In this document: positions 46,265-57,418 of the stretch, in pieces | Layout: each line of letters opens with the position of its first letter | Position numbering within the stretch: the stretch's first letter is position 1 | Origin: Mariannaea sp. PMI_226 | Lineage: Eukaryota > Ascomycota > Sordariomycetes > Hypocreales > Nectriaceae | Direction: 5' to 3' | DNA length: 64,000 nucleotides | Assembly (NCBI GenBank): GCA_024336345.1 | Contig: JANFOG010000001.1 | Coordinates: 744,001 to 808,000 of the forward strand | Notes under the pieces: generated by a model | The model's database searches: none | Told to the model about the DNA's origin: nothing | Seen by the model: the letters and a program-made list of their open reading frames with translations, nothing else | Made by a program: the position numbers and the translations under genes

Positions 46265-48459
46265 GCTCGTTTCTGTATCTTTGATTGGTGTCGTTATACT
46301 ATTTTTTTTTTGGAGGGCAAACAAACCATTTAGACTGTACCTAGAGAGGCGCTTGGAGTTTGGTAGCGATGACGCCCAAGACGCCAAAGGATCCTCAAAA
46401 GCACGTCCTTGGACAAGGGATGTAGCACACTGACATAGAAGGGGCTACTTCATCGTTCCACTCGCGAGAGCGAGGCGGTTTTGAAGTGTTGCATCTCAGC
46501 TCGTGTGTGGTCTAGCATAACCCGCTAGGACAAGTCGGGGTAGGGCGAAACAGGGCTGATGATGATTCTGTTTACACGAACTAGACCCTCACATCAGGCT
46601 CAAGCTCATAACTACTCATACGGAGATGTCCTAAAGATTTGGTTTCTTGGATCAGCGGATTGGTGATTGGTTCAAGTAATAAGGTTGTTAGAAATGAGAG
46701 GGAGTGGTATCCTTCCAGGTTGGCTGGTTGTGTGTTTTTTTTTGTTTGTTTTATAGATACGGGTTGGACGGAGTTGGGGATAGGGAGAGAAAACGGTTTG
46801 CTTGGGCCAATTGACTTGGCCGATGACTTGTTGTCTAGCACTATGGTTTCCATGAGATTTTCCAGATAGAACGAGTGCTCAAAATTATACATCTCACATT
46901 TGAATACGATGAAGACATTTAGTTCCTCTGAACCGTGTCCACAGCAAGGACATGAATACTACGGCTTTGGCTGTAATTGATGCCTTGGTGCTCTCAATTG
47001 TGCCTATACAGGCTGCCTATAGGAAGTTGCTTGCTTGCTTTCTTTTCTTTTCTTTTCTTCTTCTTCTTTCTTTTTCCTCCTTCCCCGCGCTTGTCATTAT
47101 CTGGGTTGTGAGGCCATAGGCTATATAATAAGTCATATAGTATTGAGGGGAAAACGCAATCAGTGTCCGCATACAAGGATGTGATGCTTCAAAGTTCTTC
47201 GTCCGAGCTCATTCTGATACACGCGACCCAGAGAAGAAAGAAAAGAAAAAAAAGAGCCACATACAGTCTCGAGCTTCTCAATTCTATTTACTAGCAAGCA
47301 AATATGATTTGCAAGCAACTCTTTTTTTTCTTTCCCCCTCTCTGTCCCCCATTTTTAAGACGAATCCTGTCCCAAACCCCTGGCTATCTAAAACACATCA
47401 AAACCCTGCAAAGGACGGGCTTTTTGGTAGGTTTTTTTTTTTCTCTCCCTCTCATAGCCCTCCATAAGCCGCGGGCGCTCCCCCCTCCCTCCCCGGCGGT
47501 TCACGAAAGAACGGGATTTCAGAAACACGGGGAATTGGTTCCCCTTAGTTTCACGCTTGTCATCTTTTGCCAATTGCTTCATCTTTTCAACCTACGAACA
47601 TCTGTTTCAGTTCACACACTCATCGTACGAGAGTATATACATTCTGGCATCATGGCAAGAACTTTGTCGACGGGATCTCGCGGTATGGGCAATATGTGCC
47701 CCCGTCATTGGAAAGGCAGTACTGATCATGTATGTCAATGGGGAGAAGGAAGAAAGAAGCTGGGGATCATTAGAATATCTGAATATACATATATAAATGG
47801 TTCATTCATCACCCCTTTGTCAGAAGAAACTTTTCTTTCCATCTTCACCAGTTCAAGCAGTTCTCAAAGCTCAGACTCGGAATAGCCTCACTTTCCCTCT
47901 CCTCTTCTTCCGCCTCTTCTCCTCCGCTTTCTTCGCTTCTCTTCTTTGAGGCCTGGTGCCCGCTTTCGTCCATTACTCCTTACACTTTGTTCCCCCTTTT
48001 TCCCTCGACTCCAATTCCTCGACCAACTTCTTCGCCAGCAGCGCCGGTGTGGATCAGCTAATCCTCGATTCGTTCTGCCTCTGCCTCCCTAGCTTTCCCA
48101 ATAGCCGGTCTGGGGAAAGCGACTCACTCCCACGTAGTCTTCCTGTCTACTCGGGTCCAGAACTCTCAACATCTCACTCCGATCTCGTCGGAGTATCTGC
48201 TGGCGCGCCTCTACCCCGTGTCCTTCCGCTCAAGCCAGAGGCGTACCCCGTTCAACCGCCGCCCTACTATCCCGGCCGCAGTACTAGTCTCGAGGTCAAG
48301 CCGCTACGCCTTGTCCGTACCTCTCGCAAGCGCAGGTCGCCGCGAAAGCCATCTCCGCCTCCGCCGAGCTACTACGAGACTTACTCGTATACCTTATACC
48401 AGTCGGTAACGACCCTGAGTATCGAACCAGCTGATTCACCACCAACATATCTCGAAACA
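46265..48459. other. Intergenic region, containing a PPxY-encoding open frame without ATG
   Basis: The first 1.6 kb has no supported gene. It contains T/C-rich tracts (47040-47090, 47320-47470) and a well-placed ATG at 47652. From about 47950 to 48459 the frame of the downstream small-protein gene is open and contains no ATG. From 48093 on its translation looks protein-like and Pro-rich, with three PPxY motifs. A good branch/acceptor (CTAAT, pyrimidine tract, CTAG ending at 48092) suggests a spliced upstream exon that I could not identify. Confidence 0.5.
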
Positions 48460-48819
48460 ATGGCTTCTCAACCTGCTGTAGTGCCCAAGCCTGGCACTGA
48501 GACTGGACCCCGACAGTTTGGCCCTGCTCCCGGCGGAAACACCCCCCCACGGGGCGCCGACAACGTCCTGGCTGACCTGCGCCGACAGCTGGATGACTCG
48601 GCTTCGGAATCAGGCTCCAGTGTGGATTCACGAGGTCGCCGCCGCCGTCGCCGCCGCAATAATAAGCAGCTCGCTGCCTCTGGCGGCATTAACACAGGAC
48701 CTGTGTTGCCTCGTCTATCTGAGACAAAGCCCGTTCGTCTGCAGCTTGGATTGAACCTTGATGTTGAGGTTGAGTTGAAGGCACGCCTGCAGGGCGATGT
48801 GTCACTGACTCTACTGTAA
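48460..48819 (+). CDS. Small conserved fungal protein of unknown function, probably N-terminally longer
   Basis: The minimal model starts at the first in-frame ATG and gives 119 residues: a Pro/Gly-rich start, an amphipathic stretch (NVLADLRRQLDDSASES), a run of seven Arg (SRGRRRRRRRNNKQ), and a well-formed end (VRLQLGLNLDVEVELKARLQ, then GDVSLTLL). The terminal LGLNLDVEVELKA-type block recurs, from memory, in ascomycete hypothetical proteins; no function is known to me. The same frame stays open for about 168 codons upstream and encodes three PPxY motifs, so the real start may lie in an upstream exon. The stop TAA lies inside a GTAAGT donor-like string, but the only nearby acceptor would make a 39-nt intron, so termination is preferred. 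Confidence 0.62.
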   Translation: MASQPAVVPKPGTETGPRQFGPAPGGNTPPRGADNVLADLRRQLDDSASESGSSVDSRGRRRRRRRNNKQLAASGGINTGPVLPRLSETKPVRLQLGLNLDVEVELKARLQGDVSLTLL

Positions 48820-49598
48820 GTTCTTGGCCTCATTTTACTATGTTCTGTGCCTAGCAAGAACGCGATATCGCAATTTGTAAATCTATACTAATGAAGATGT
48901 TAGACAATAGAGTCGAGAAGAAGCAGACTGCTCGCAAGTCTACTGAGCTGCGGCCTAATTTGGCAGGGGAGGTGTCCGTCGAGGAGCTCTTCTTCATGAG
49001 GTTGGGCACAATGAAATTTCGCCAGAAATGGTTGCAGAGGGAAGTGAGCGCTTCGCTAACTGTGTCGGTCATGCTGGTCATTGGCGCGGCTGGTTTTATT
49101 CTCGGTTTTGCATCGAGCAGATTTTTCGACTCATGGGGCGGTTCGAGGTTAGTTTTGGTGGGAGTGTAATCTTGAAAGACAGACTAGTAGGAAGAGGGCC
49201 AGCCACTGTGCTTCAGATGTCACAATAGGCGACGAATCAAACTTTTTTCTCCGCTGATGTATCAACTTGCCGAATTTGTAATGCAGTCCAGTCTTCACAT
49301 CGTCGCGTGCTGCTCTTTGGATGTTATCGTATGAACATTGTATGAAGTTGTGGACACATAGTTTGGATCTGGATAATGCCCTGCTCCTGATGTGAAAAGT
49401 CGAAATGATTGATGCTATGAGATATGATTCATATGGCTTGTTGAACTCCTACTTCCCCATTTAAGATTCGCCAGGGCATCTTCGTAGCCAAGAAGTGTAC
49501 AAAATCTCCATTTCCAAATTCAAGTATGAGGAACCTCCGTAAGCAGGCGATTCCAGCGTAACGTGTGCTTGATGATATGTAGATGAACATCATAAATG
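48820..49598. other. Convergent 3' intergenic region
   Basis: It lies between the small-protein gene (+) and PER1 (-). A 92-codon frame at 48891-49169 contains a hydrophobic stretch but no signal peptide, splice support or family match, and is not called. Confidence 0.55.
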
Positions 49599-50813
49599 CT
49601 AAGACTTCAATCTTTGACTTCCAGCAATATCGTCCCTCGCGTCCTTGAGCAGAAAGCTATGAAAAATCCGTTAGACTTGGGGCAGATATGTCAAGGGCAT
49701 TTTTTATTCTTACTTATACCACAAAATGGTAGGTCCAATGGTCATCAGGTGCCACAAACTGTGGGCGTCAATGGAGAACAGCCAAGGTGGGAAATCGAAT
49801 AATTCCATGCTCATGGCAAAGATGACCCACGCAACGACGAAACCGGGCCAGGCTGCCCACGCCCGCCTAGACTTTTTATATCTGTCAAAACTAAACCAAG
49901 TCCACAGGATATTCTGGACGATTCCCGCTGCAACATTAGCCGCCATGTTGTATGTGTAATCCCACCGAACGAACTTGAGGTAGGAGACATGGCAGAGATA
50001 CAGGGTTGCGCATAACAGTGTCCAGGCTCGCAAGACAGATCGGCGACGGGGTGTGGCTTTGTCGAGACGGAAGATGCGGATGGGTGTGTAGTACATGCCA
50101 TACAACACGTTTGCGCCAGCGGCGAAGTAGTCGAGCTCCTCCGTTAGAGGGAAATCACGGGTGTGAAAGATGGCGCTGAAGACCCATGAACTGATGCCGA
50201 CCCAGGCCAAACACACGTACCATGGGCGCATGGTATATGAAGCTGGGATATGAGCGCGAACCTTCTTGAGGCCATCCCAATGTGCCCAGAGGTTACCGAG
50301 TGAGAAGATGACACTGAAGGGTTCCTGCATGCCCAAGAATCGATAGAAGGGCCATTTCCCGTGGAATTGTTCGACCGAAAGACCGGTGGCAAGGCGTTGG
50401 CTGGTCACAATGTGTTGGCAGGCATAGTCGCATTCGCTGGCGCAGTTCCAGAGTAGGAGGCGGCGGAGCAATGCTGTGGCATAGACGAGGCATCAGCTTG
50501 AGGACACATTGAGGGGGCTCGGGGGGAGGCGGGGGGGGGGGGGGGGGGGGGGGGGGCGTATTAACAACGTACGGATTGGGGTATGATCCTTTCCAGTACC
50601 GCAATTTTCAGTCTCACAAACCTGTCATAGTAAACCAGTCAGAAGCCGAATATGGGCATCAGGCGGGAGCGAGCTAGTTCTACTCACCCGTAGGCAGTCT
50701 TTGAATTCTTGGAGACGATCACCGCGGGAGGCATGAGCTGTCGCCGCCAATGTGAGAACAAGTACGGTCAGGGAAATAACCCGTGTCCATGGCCGCCCCC
50801 TTTGCGAGGCCAT
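49599..50813 (-). CDS. PER1: GPI-anchor lipid remodelling enzyme Per1/PGAP3
   Basis: Four exons read leftward, 50813-50688, 50621-50573, 50473-49714 and 49656-49599, encode 330 residues. Per1 is an ER multi-pass protein of the CREST superfamily that removes the unsaturated sn-2 acyl chain of GPI anchors before saturated-chain remodelling. A signal peptide (VISLTVLVLTLAATAHA) is followed by a Cys-rich lumenal segment (DCLR|VCETENCG, WNCASECDYACQH) and seven predicted hydrophobic helices, with the family landmarks WAHWDGLKK, SAIFHTRDFPLTEELDYF and DAHSLWHL. The last 58-nt exon completes ILWYNFLLKDARDDIAG; reading through its donor would stop immediately. Intron 2 (50474-50572) carries a 26-base C run on the coding strand. 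A GPI protein candidate sits at 1395. Confidence 0.93.
50531..50556. repeat. Poly(G) homopolymer, 26 bases, inside PER1 intron 2
   Basis: A run of 26 G on the plus strand, C on the coding strand, within the 99-nt second intron of PER1. Exact length is uncertain because such runs are error-prone in sequencing. Confidence 0.85.
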
Positions 50814-52342
50814 TACGATATCATCGACTGTGGCCGGGACGGGGGGGGGGTCTGGGGGGCCTTGAGATGGGGGGAGGGAAGGGGGATGAGAGAAGAGAGG
50901 AGAAGAGAGGAGGAGGAGGAGGATCAAGACGGAGACCAAGACGAGATGGAAAGAAGAAACCAAGAGATCGAAACCCCAGATTGTGGCTGCCCCCCCATCA
51001 ACTCAAAGCCGTCCACGGCGGGACATGATCCCAGTGGAGGGCACTGATTGGTCTGACCTTAGCTGTCGGGAGCTTATTATAGTGGGCTAGTTTACGGGGG
51101 GCCACGGGGCTTTCGGGAGCTCGCAGTCGCCCGAGTCGAATCGGGAATCAGTGCATGTCAACATTTAATTCACTACTACAGGAATCTGTATCCGTAGCGA
51201 GTGTTTCGTCCCACCACCAGCGTTTTTCAGGTCGCTCACAAGCAATAGTATAATATATTGATAGATGCGACTGCAGCACTTTTGAATAAAGAATTATGAG
51301 AAAATACCTACCTGAACCACACTGTGTGATATTCGCATTCTGTGACATAATTTAACACCTGATATTGTCTTAGGTCTGCATATCACCTCTAATTATAGGG
51401 TAACATCTGATGAAGAGACGAGTTTCCATGAGTGGGAGATGAAATAAAAATGAAGCATGCACATATCCATAGTATGGCGGCAGATATGTCATCTACCGTA
51501 TCACGAAGCAATCGCTATAGTAATTATCGCATATTCTAAACGTGATATTGATATTGCACTGGGTCGCTGCAAATCGCACACGACATGTGCCTCTCAAACT
51601 GGTGCATGGGCGCGCTAGATGACTGCGTGGATACCTAGAGCATGCATCTCATGGCGATGGACCACCCTTTATGCAGCTGACATTGGCGACTGCAAACCCT
51701 AGAGGCAGTTGTGGTGATTCAGGTACCCGAGTCTTGGTGCCTTGTGCTAATTAACGTAACGGGGTTGCTGCCATCATTCATCATTGCTGCCAACGCATTC
51801 CCCGTGGAGTTCCTTGAGTCTTTTCAACACTCCAAAGCAACGGCGCATGCAAAGTATGAATATCAAGCCCCTCGTTCCCCCTTCCCAGACCCTTCCCTCC
51901 CCAAAAAAACATTCGCATGACCTAGCAGAGTCATCAGGCATCCAACTTCCAACGGCTACTTACCGCTACGTATTATAACCACTTCATAATTAATTCGTGG
52001 TAAGCTAGTAGTCATCCTGGGCTGAGGTCTCGGCCGGGCACCCACCGGTTCATGTTGCCAGGGATCGCTGTTGCTCCGGGCAACCGCTTCGCTCCTGATT
52101 GGCCCGCGCCGCTTACAACCAAAATACAACTCCTAGCTCATCCACCCTTCTTCCTCGACGATGCACCCTGACGCGCTGCATATACAAAATTTCTGGTAAT
52201 TTTGTTGGCTTTCGAACCATGGGATCAACCGACACGTAGTACATCTTTTTACTTTCCTCCCCGACGGATTATCACCAATTTTCTTCCTAATAATCTACCT
52301 ATACCGCTTCAAGCGCGCGGATATCAGAACAACAACAACAAA
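50814..52342. other. Divergent promoter between PER1 and MPS1
   Basis: 1.5 kb without a supportable gene. There is a purine-rich tract at about 50840-50970 (the CT-rich leader of PER1 on the minus strand), A/T-rich sequence around 51340-51560, and an A/C-rich leader ending in an AACAACAACAAA-type string just before the MPS1 start codon. Confidence 0.6.
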
Positions 52343-55059
52343 ATGGCGACAGCTTCGCCAACTCCAATGGGAGCTGGTCTTGTTCGCAGGACCTCTCAAC
52401 GACAAGCTCTCCGCAGACTTCCATCGAGACAGGCGATGAATCATCAAGATAGCCACCACGCTTCGTCTGGTGCTTCTACCTCGAACAATCAGCACTCCCA
52501 GCCACCTCAATTTCGCCATGATGATAGCTCCGACGACGAGATGCCCGTAGTTATGAAGCTCAGTGCCCTCACCAAGGCCATTCTGAATGATGGTGCCCCC
52601 GAACAGCCTGAGCGCCCTGCTTCTCCACCGCGCACTCGCAGACGGACAAGTGCCCTGAACGCGTCAACTTCTTCGGCTGCCGAGAACCGAAGGCATTTGC
52701 GATCCGGGAGCGTACAAGCACAAGCACATGACGGAAAGACCTCAAGGCCAACTAGCCCAGCTGCGAGTCGGGATGCAAGCCCTGTAAGAAGGAGAGTGGT
52801 GCGGCTAAGTAATACGCCTCAAAGTCTCAATCAGATAAAACCCTCGAAGCGGCGATCGACCTCCACGTCTCGGTCAACTCAGAGGTCAGGACCGTCAAGC
52901 CGGCCCGGTAGCCGGGACAAGTCCTCGGATGAGAGGCACGAGCCCCAATCCGATATCAACACGCCCTCCCACGGTGGAAGGGTTGTGCGCATCACAAATG
53001 CTTCATCAGGGAACCGAAGTCGTCTCGGCTCCACTGGCCCATCTTCGGGACGATCGAACATGGAGCGGTCCATGATTGACAAGTCTGCCATTGAAGCGGA
53101 ATATGAGCAACAACCAGAGGAGCCTCCTTCAACCATCAACCGGAATCGACCCCCTTCTGCTCAAGGCAGCGTTTCCCGATACCCATCCAATGGCACCAGA
53201 AGTCGACCGGAGGACAACGTCAACCTCCAAAGTTCAATGAGAATCAAGCGTGTTGGGAAAGTTTCCGGAAGCTTCTTGAGCGGACCTGCCCGAAGAGGTC
53301 GACGGAGACAGAGCGAGGAGGATGAAGTAAATGGCGAGGGCGACGCCATTGTGTCAAGCCAAGAGCCTGAAAACCAACCAGCAGAAGAGCCTGCACCTTA
53401 TTATGGTGACGGAATCCACAATTTCAACTCGGGAAGCCCAGTCAGCGGCAATGCCGCTGCTCGGGCCGTCCACAGACGGAACGCATCAAATCTTGATCTC
53501 CGAATGGGCTCTTTGAGATCTTCTCGTGAACCTTCCCCACGGATTCCAACTCCTCAGGAGTCAACTCCCGAGGTGGCCTCTATCCGGATGCCAGAACCTG
53601 AACCCGATCAGAATGACCCTGAAGAAATTCATTATAAACTTCCTGTGGCTCGCCCTGAGATGCCCTCTAGGCGCGACCAAGAGAACGACCTCCTAGCCAG
53701 CTATAGGCGAGTCAAGTCATCAGCTGAGGATCTCCTTGAGAAAGCGGCCAAGCCAGTAACCAACGGAGATGCCAGCGCATTGAGAACCGTTTCGCCAGAG
53801 AGAAGGCCTCTCGCTTCCATGCCACGGAATACGCCTCATCGACAAGTTCCTCCACCACCACCAAAGATGTCTATCATCGACGCAGCAACGACAACTGCTG
53901 GCGCTGCTGCAGCCACAACCACGCAAGGCAAGCAACGACGAAACATTCTGAGAGTAAATGGGAAGTCTTACACAAGACTGGATGTCCTTGGCCGAGGTGG
54001 AAGTGCTAAAGTATACCGGGTCACTGCCGAGAACGGTACTATGCTTGCTCTCAAGCGTGTGTCGTTGGAGAATATTGATGAGACCATTTTCCGTGGATAC
54101 ATGGGCGAGATCGACCTCTTGGAAAGACTGAAGAACGCTGACCGTGTCATCAATTTGATGGCACACGAATTGAACTCAGAGAAGAAAGTGCTTACTTTGG
54201 TGAGTTTTGGTATGAATGCTGGTGTTCGAATATTGTCAAACTAATTATATATATATAGGTTATGGAACTGGGCGACTTGGATATGGGAAGTCTCATCAAG
54301 AGTCGAACAAAGTCTGAAGATGCTCGATTCGACCCTGTGTTTGTTCGGTTCTACTGGAAAGAGATGGTCGAGTGTGTCCGAGCGATTCACGAATACGACG
54401 TTGTCCACTCTGATTTAAAGCCTGCCAATTTTGTCCTGGTCAAGGGCACGTTGAAGCTCATCGATTTTGGCATTGCAAATGCCATCCAGACTGACGAGAC
54501 CATCAACGTCCATCGTGACACAAATGTCGGAACTCCTAACTACATGTCGCCTGAGTCCTTGATGGACTCCAACAGCCAGGGTGGACGAGTCCCCGGTCGA
54601 CCGAAACTTGTGAAGCTCGGTAAACCCAGTGACGTCTGGTCTCTGGGCTGTATTCTCTACCAGATGGTATACGGCATGGCCCCCTTTGCCCACATTGCCA
54701 CGCAGTTTTCCCGGTGTCAAGCCATCATCAACTGGAATCACGAGATCGAGTTCCCTTCGAGGGGCATGGGCGGCGCCCCTGTTCCACCTTCACTCATTCG
54801 CACAATGAGGCGATGTCTCAACCGCGACCAGCACCTGCGACCTACCTGCGAAGAGCTCCTTTACGACTCCGACCCTTTCTTATACCCTGCGGAGTTAACT
54901 GATAAGGCTCTTCCCATTGACGAAGAGCTGCTTGGCAGAATCATCCAGAGCGTTGTCACGAGATGCCGTGAGCGCATGCCCACTGAGGCAGAGAGCCTCA
55001 GCGTCTGGCCACAGGCTTATTGGGCCAGTGTCAAGAAAGCTATGGCTAATAGGATGTGA
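52343..55059 (+). CDS. MPS1: Dual-specificity protein kinase Mps1/TTK
   Basis: Two exons, 52343-54199 and 54259-55059, encode 885 residues. Mps1 phosphorylates kinetochore Knl1/Spc105 repeats in the spindle checkpoint and also acts in spindle-pole duplication. Residues 1-540 are Ser/Arg/Pro-rich and disordered. The kinase domain begins at YTRLDVLGRGGSAKVYRV (about 543), with catalytic Lys571 in LALKRV, HSDLKPAN (Asp671), DFG (688-690), the activation segment TNVGTPNYMSPES, and DVWSLGCILYQM. The GRGGSAKVY loop and HSDLKPANFVLV are typical of the Mps1 family. The intron is phase 0 within KVLTL|VMELGD and has an AT-repeat before its acceptor. Convergent with bL21m. Confidence 0.95.
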
Positions 55060-55650
55060 GGTGTATATTGGGGTACAGCAACGATTCGTCATGAGAAAAA
55101 CGTCCAATGAGCCCTTGTCTCCAGAACAGAGCCCATACTTTTATGATATGTTTTTGGCGTGTGGTTTCTATTTTTTTCTTTCTTTTTTGCCCTCCAGAAA
55201 AAAACTCATTAAGAAGCAAAGGCATTTTTTGCAGCTAGGTGTTTGGGGAGTATTATTATTCTTGTCTTTCGTTGTCCGACTAAAGCATAGCTTCCATTTT
55301 CGGTGTTACAGAGAGCTTGGGGATTTTCTCTTTTTTTTCATCTTTTTGGGGGGGATTGGATTGGTCCGAATAGATACGGCGTCCAGCATATATATTATAT
55401 ACCTAGTCTCGCATACAGCGAGTGTTCGAATTCAAGTCAAAGTCTTCAGCGGCCTATTTGCAGAAACCCATTTCTCGTTGCTGAGCTCGGAATAAGGTCT
55501 ATCGTCTTTGCAAAAGTGTTTTTATTATTGTACAGCCAGCTTCATGCTGGTAGATGGATGGTACACTGTCTAGATTGACTGTTTCGTACATATCGTTTCT
55601 TCTTTTTGCTTTTCCCTCTTCACTGCATCGGTGTGGCGTGATCCAATCCT
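55060..55650. other. Convergent 3' intergenic region
   Basis: It separates MPS1 (+) and the bL21m gene (-). T-rich tracts at 55168-55190 and 55325-55350, presumably 3' UTRs. No coding signal. Confidence 0.6.
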
Positions 55651-56280
55651 TCACGCCGTCGATGCCTCGATGTCCTCCACATTGTTGATGTTCAGCTCCG
55701 AAATTCTTAGAATGGTGTATCGGTGCTTGCTCTTCGCCTGCTTGACTTTCCTTTGCCTTCGCTTTGTCTTGAGCTTGATACGTAAGGGTTCTGACTCGGT
55801 GCCAATGACAGTGGCCCGGCACTCATATAATCGGCCGTCAATGTGAGGAGCGCCCTTCAGAGTGAAGTCTCGGCTGCCAAGGACGCTTGCACGGTCCAAT
55901 CGCAAAACATCGCCGGGTTGCACGTGGGGCATCTTGAATGGCAGACGGATCTGGTCACCTTCTTGGACCAGGTACGGGAAGCCGTGAATGTGAACGGTAA
56001 TGTAGTGGCCTGGCTGCGCGGCGAGCAGGGGCAGGAGGGTTTTGACGGAATCGGAGATGGGCGTAGGAGGAGGGTTGGGGTGGCTCTTCTTTAAGGCCAA
56101 TGGCCGAGGTTGATTGCTCGTTGGGTTGGCAGCGTTCTTAGCATGTTGCTGAGGAACAGGCTCGACAATAGGTGCTGTGGTGTTGAATGCGCGGGCTCCA
56201 ATTGGCAACGAAAAGGAAGGGATCAGGCGCGCGCTGGGAGCTCGGAGCTCCAGCACGGAGCGGAAAAGTGCCCTGTTCAT
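55651..56280 (-). CDS. Mitochondrial large ribosomal subunit protein bL21m
   Basis: A single exon of 209 residues. The N terminus is basic and Ser/Leu/Ala-rich (MNRALFRSVLELRAPSARL), as expected for a mitochondrial presequence, followed by a Pro-rich linker. The L21 domain spans about residues 90-200, with HIHGFPYLVQEGDQIRLP, VQPGDVLRLDRASVLGSRDFT and the basic end LKTKRRQRKVKQAKSKHRYT. It binds 21S-type rRNA in the mitoribosome; the yeast counterpart is Mrpl49. It shares a 294-bp promoter with NSA2, placing a mitochondrial ribosomal gene head-to-head with a cytosolic ribosome-assembly gene. Confidence 0.92.
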   Translation of the reverse strand: MNRALFRSVLELRAPSARLIPSFSLPIGARAFNTTAPIVEPVPQQHAKNAANPTSNQPRPLALKKSHPNPPPTPISDSVKTLLPLLAAQPGHYITVHIHGFPYLVQEGDQIRLPFKMPHVQPGDVLRLDRASVLGSRDFTLKGAPHIDGRLYECRATVIGTESEPLRIKLKTKRRQRKVKQAKSKHRYTILRISELNINNVEDIEASTA

Positions 56281-56574
56281 TCTTCGAACCGCAATGCCGT
56301 GCCGGGCGTTGGCACTATTAACTGGTTAAGAAGAGAGATTTGGCGGGAGGCAGTGAGGTTGGACGACTTGCTCGAAAAAGTGCATTACAGGCTCATAGCT
56401 GGGGTGCAGGTTGATGCGGATAAATGTGGTGCCGGGATCCGCTGCATCTTTGCCTGCCCAGCCGCCTGGGTTACCAGTAAACCGCCAATTTTTTTTTTGG
56501 TACCAGGGAATTTTCAGCATCGCATCTCCACTAGACCAACATCAAGTCCCTTCTGCCTGGGCAACACTGCAAAC
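56281..56574. promoter_or_regulatory. Short bidirectional promoter, bL21m / NSA2
   Basis: Only 294 bases separate the two start codons, which face away from each other. That leaves room for two overlapping core promoters and leaders. A C/T-rich stretch occurs toward the NSA2 start. No TATA box is convincing. Shared regulation is an inference from the layout. Confidence 0.6.
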
Positions 56575-57418
56575 ATGGTATGCAATTTCATGTAGCAGGT
56601 CTAACATTTTGAATTATTCAAATGCTAACTTCTTGCAGCCTCAGAACGAGTATATGGAGAGGTGGCGCAAGCTGCACGGCCGCCGCCTCGATCACGAAGA
56701 GCGACTTCGCAAGCGTACCGCCCGTGAAGGCCACAAGGCATCCCAGGATGCACAGAACTTGCGCGGTCTCCGTGCCAAGCTGTACCAGAAGAAGCGTCAC
56801 CATGAGAAGATCCAGATGAAGAAGGCCATCAAGGCTCACGAGGAGCGCAATGTTAAGACGGCCGACGAGAAGGAGCCTACCACGCCCATGCCCTCTTACC
56901 TGCTCGACCGATCCAACCCCTCGACGGCCAAGGCACTGAGCAGCGCTATCAAGAATAAGCGAGCAGAGAAGGCGGCCAAATTCGCCGTGCCTCTGCCCAA
57001 GGTGCGCGGTATCAGCGAGGAGGAAATGTTCAAGGTTGTCAAGACTGGCAAGAAGATCCACCAGAAGGCCTGGAAGCGCATGGTGACCAAGCCTACCTTT
57101 GTCGGACCGGACTTCACTCGACGCAACCCCAAGCACGAGCGATTCATCCGACCCATGGGTCTTCGTTACAAGAAGGCCAACGTCACCCACCCAGAGCTTG
57201 GTGTTACGGTTCAACTGCCCATCATCAGCGTCAAGAAAAACCCCCAGAACCCTCTTTACACGCAGTTGGGTGTTTTGACCAAGGGAACGGTTATCGAGGT
57301 CAACGTCAGCGAGCTTGGTTTGGTGACGGCTGGTGGAAAGGTTGTCTGGGGTCGATATGCCCAGGTGACCAACAACCCGGAGAACGAAGGCTGCATCAAC
57401 AGCGTGCTACTGGTGTAA
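56575..57418 (+). CDS. NSA2: 60S ribosome biogenesis factor Nsa2
   Basis: Two exons: exon 1 is just the ATG (56575-56577), and exon 2 is 56639-57418. Together they give 260 residues against 261 in yeast. The 61-nt intron starts GTATGC directly after the ATG and ends with CTAAC...TTGCAG. The spliced protein begins [23 protein letters not shown], the invariant Nsa2 start. The C-terminal eS8-like beta-barrel ([37 protein letters not shown]) is intact. Nsa2 acts in nucleolar pre-60S particles in processing of 27S pre-rRNA. The very basic N-terminal half fits rRNA binding. Without splicing, the ATG frame reads into intron sequence and soon stops. Confidence 0.94.

Noticed and set aside
47304..47885. 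193-codon plus-strand frame before the small Arg-rich protein
   Set aside because: Largely encoded by T/C-rich leader-like DNA, with hydrophobic low-complexity translation. The ATG at 47652 inside it has good context, but its donors do not join the PPxY frame in the right phase with a strong site.
48816..48854. Possible last intron of the small-protein gene (GTAAGT to CTAG)
   Set aside because: It would be 39 nt, below the usual minimum for fungal introns, so the in-frame TAA is taken as the true stop.
48891..49169. 92-codon frame with a hydrophobic stretch
   Set aside because: It lies in the convergent 3' region, with no signal peptide, family or splice support.
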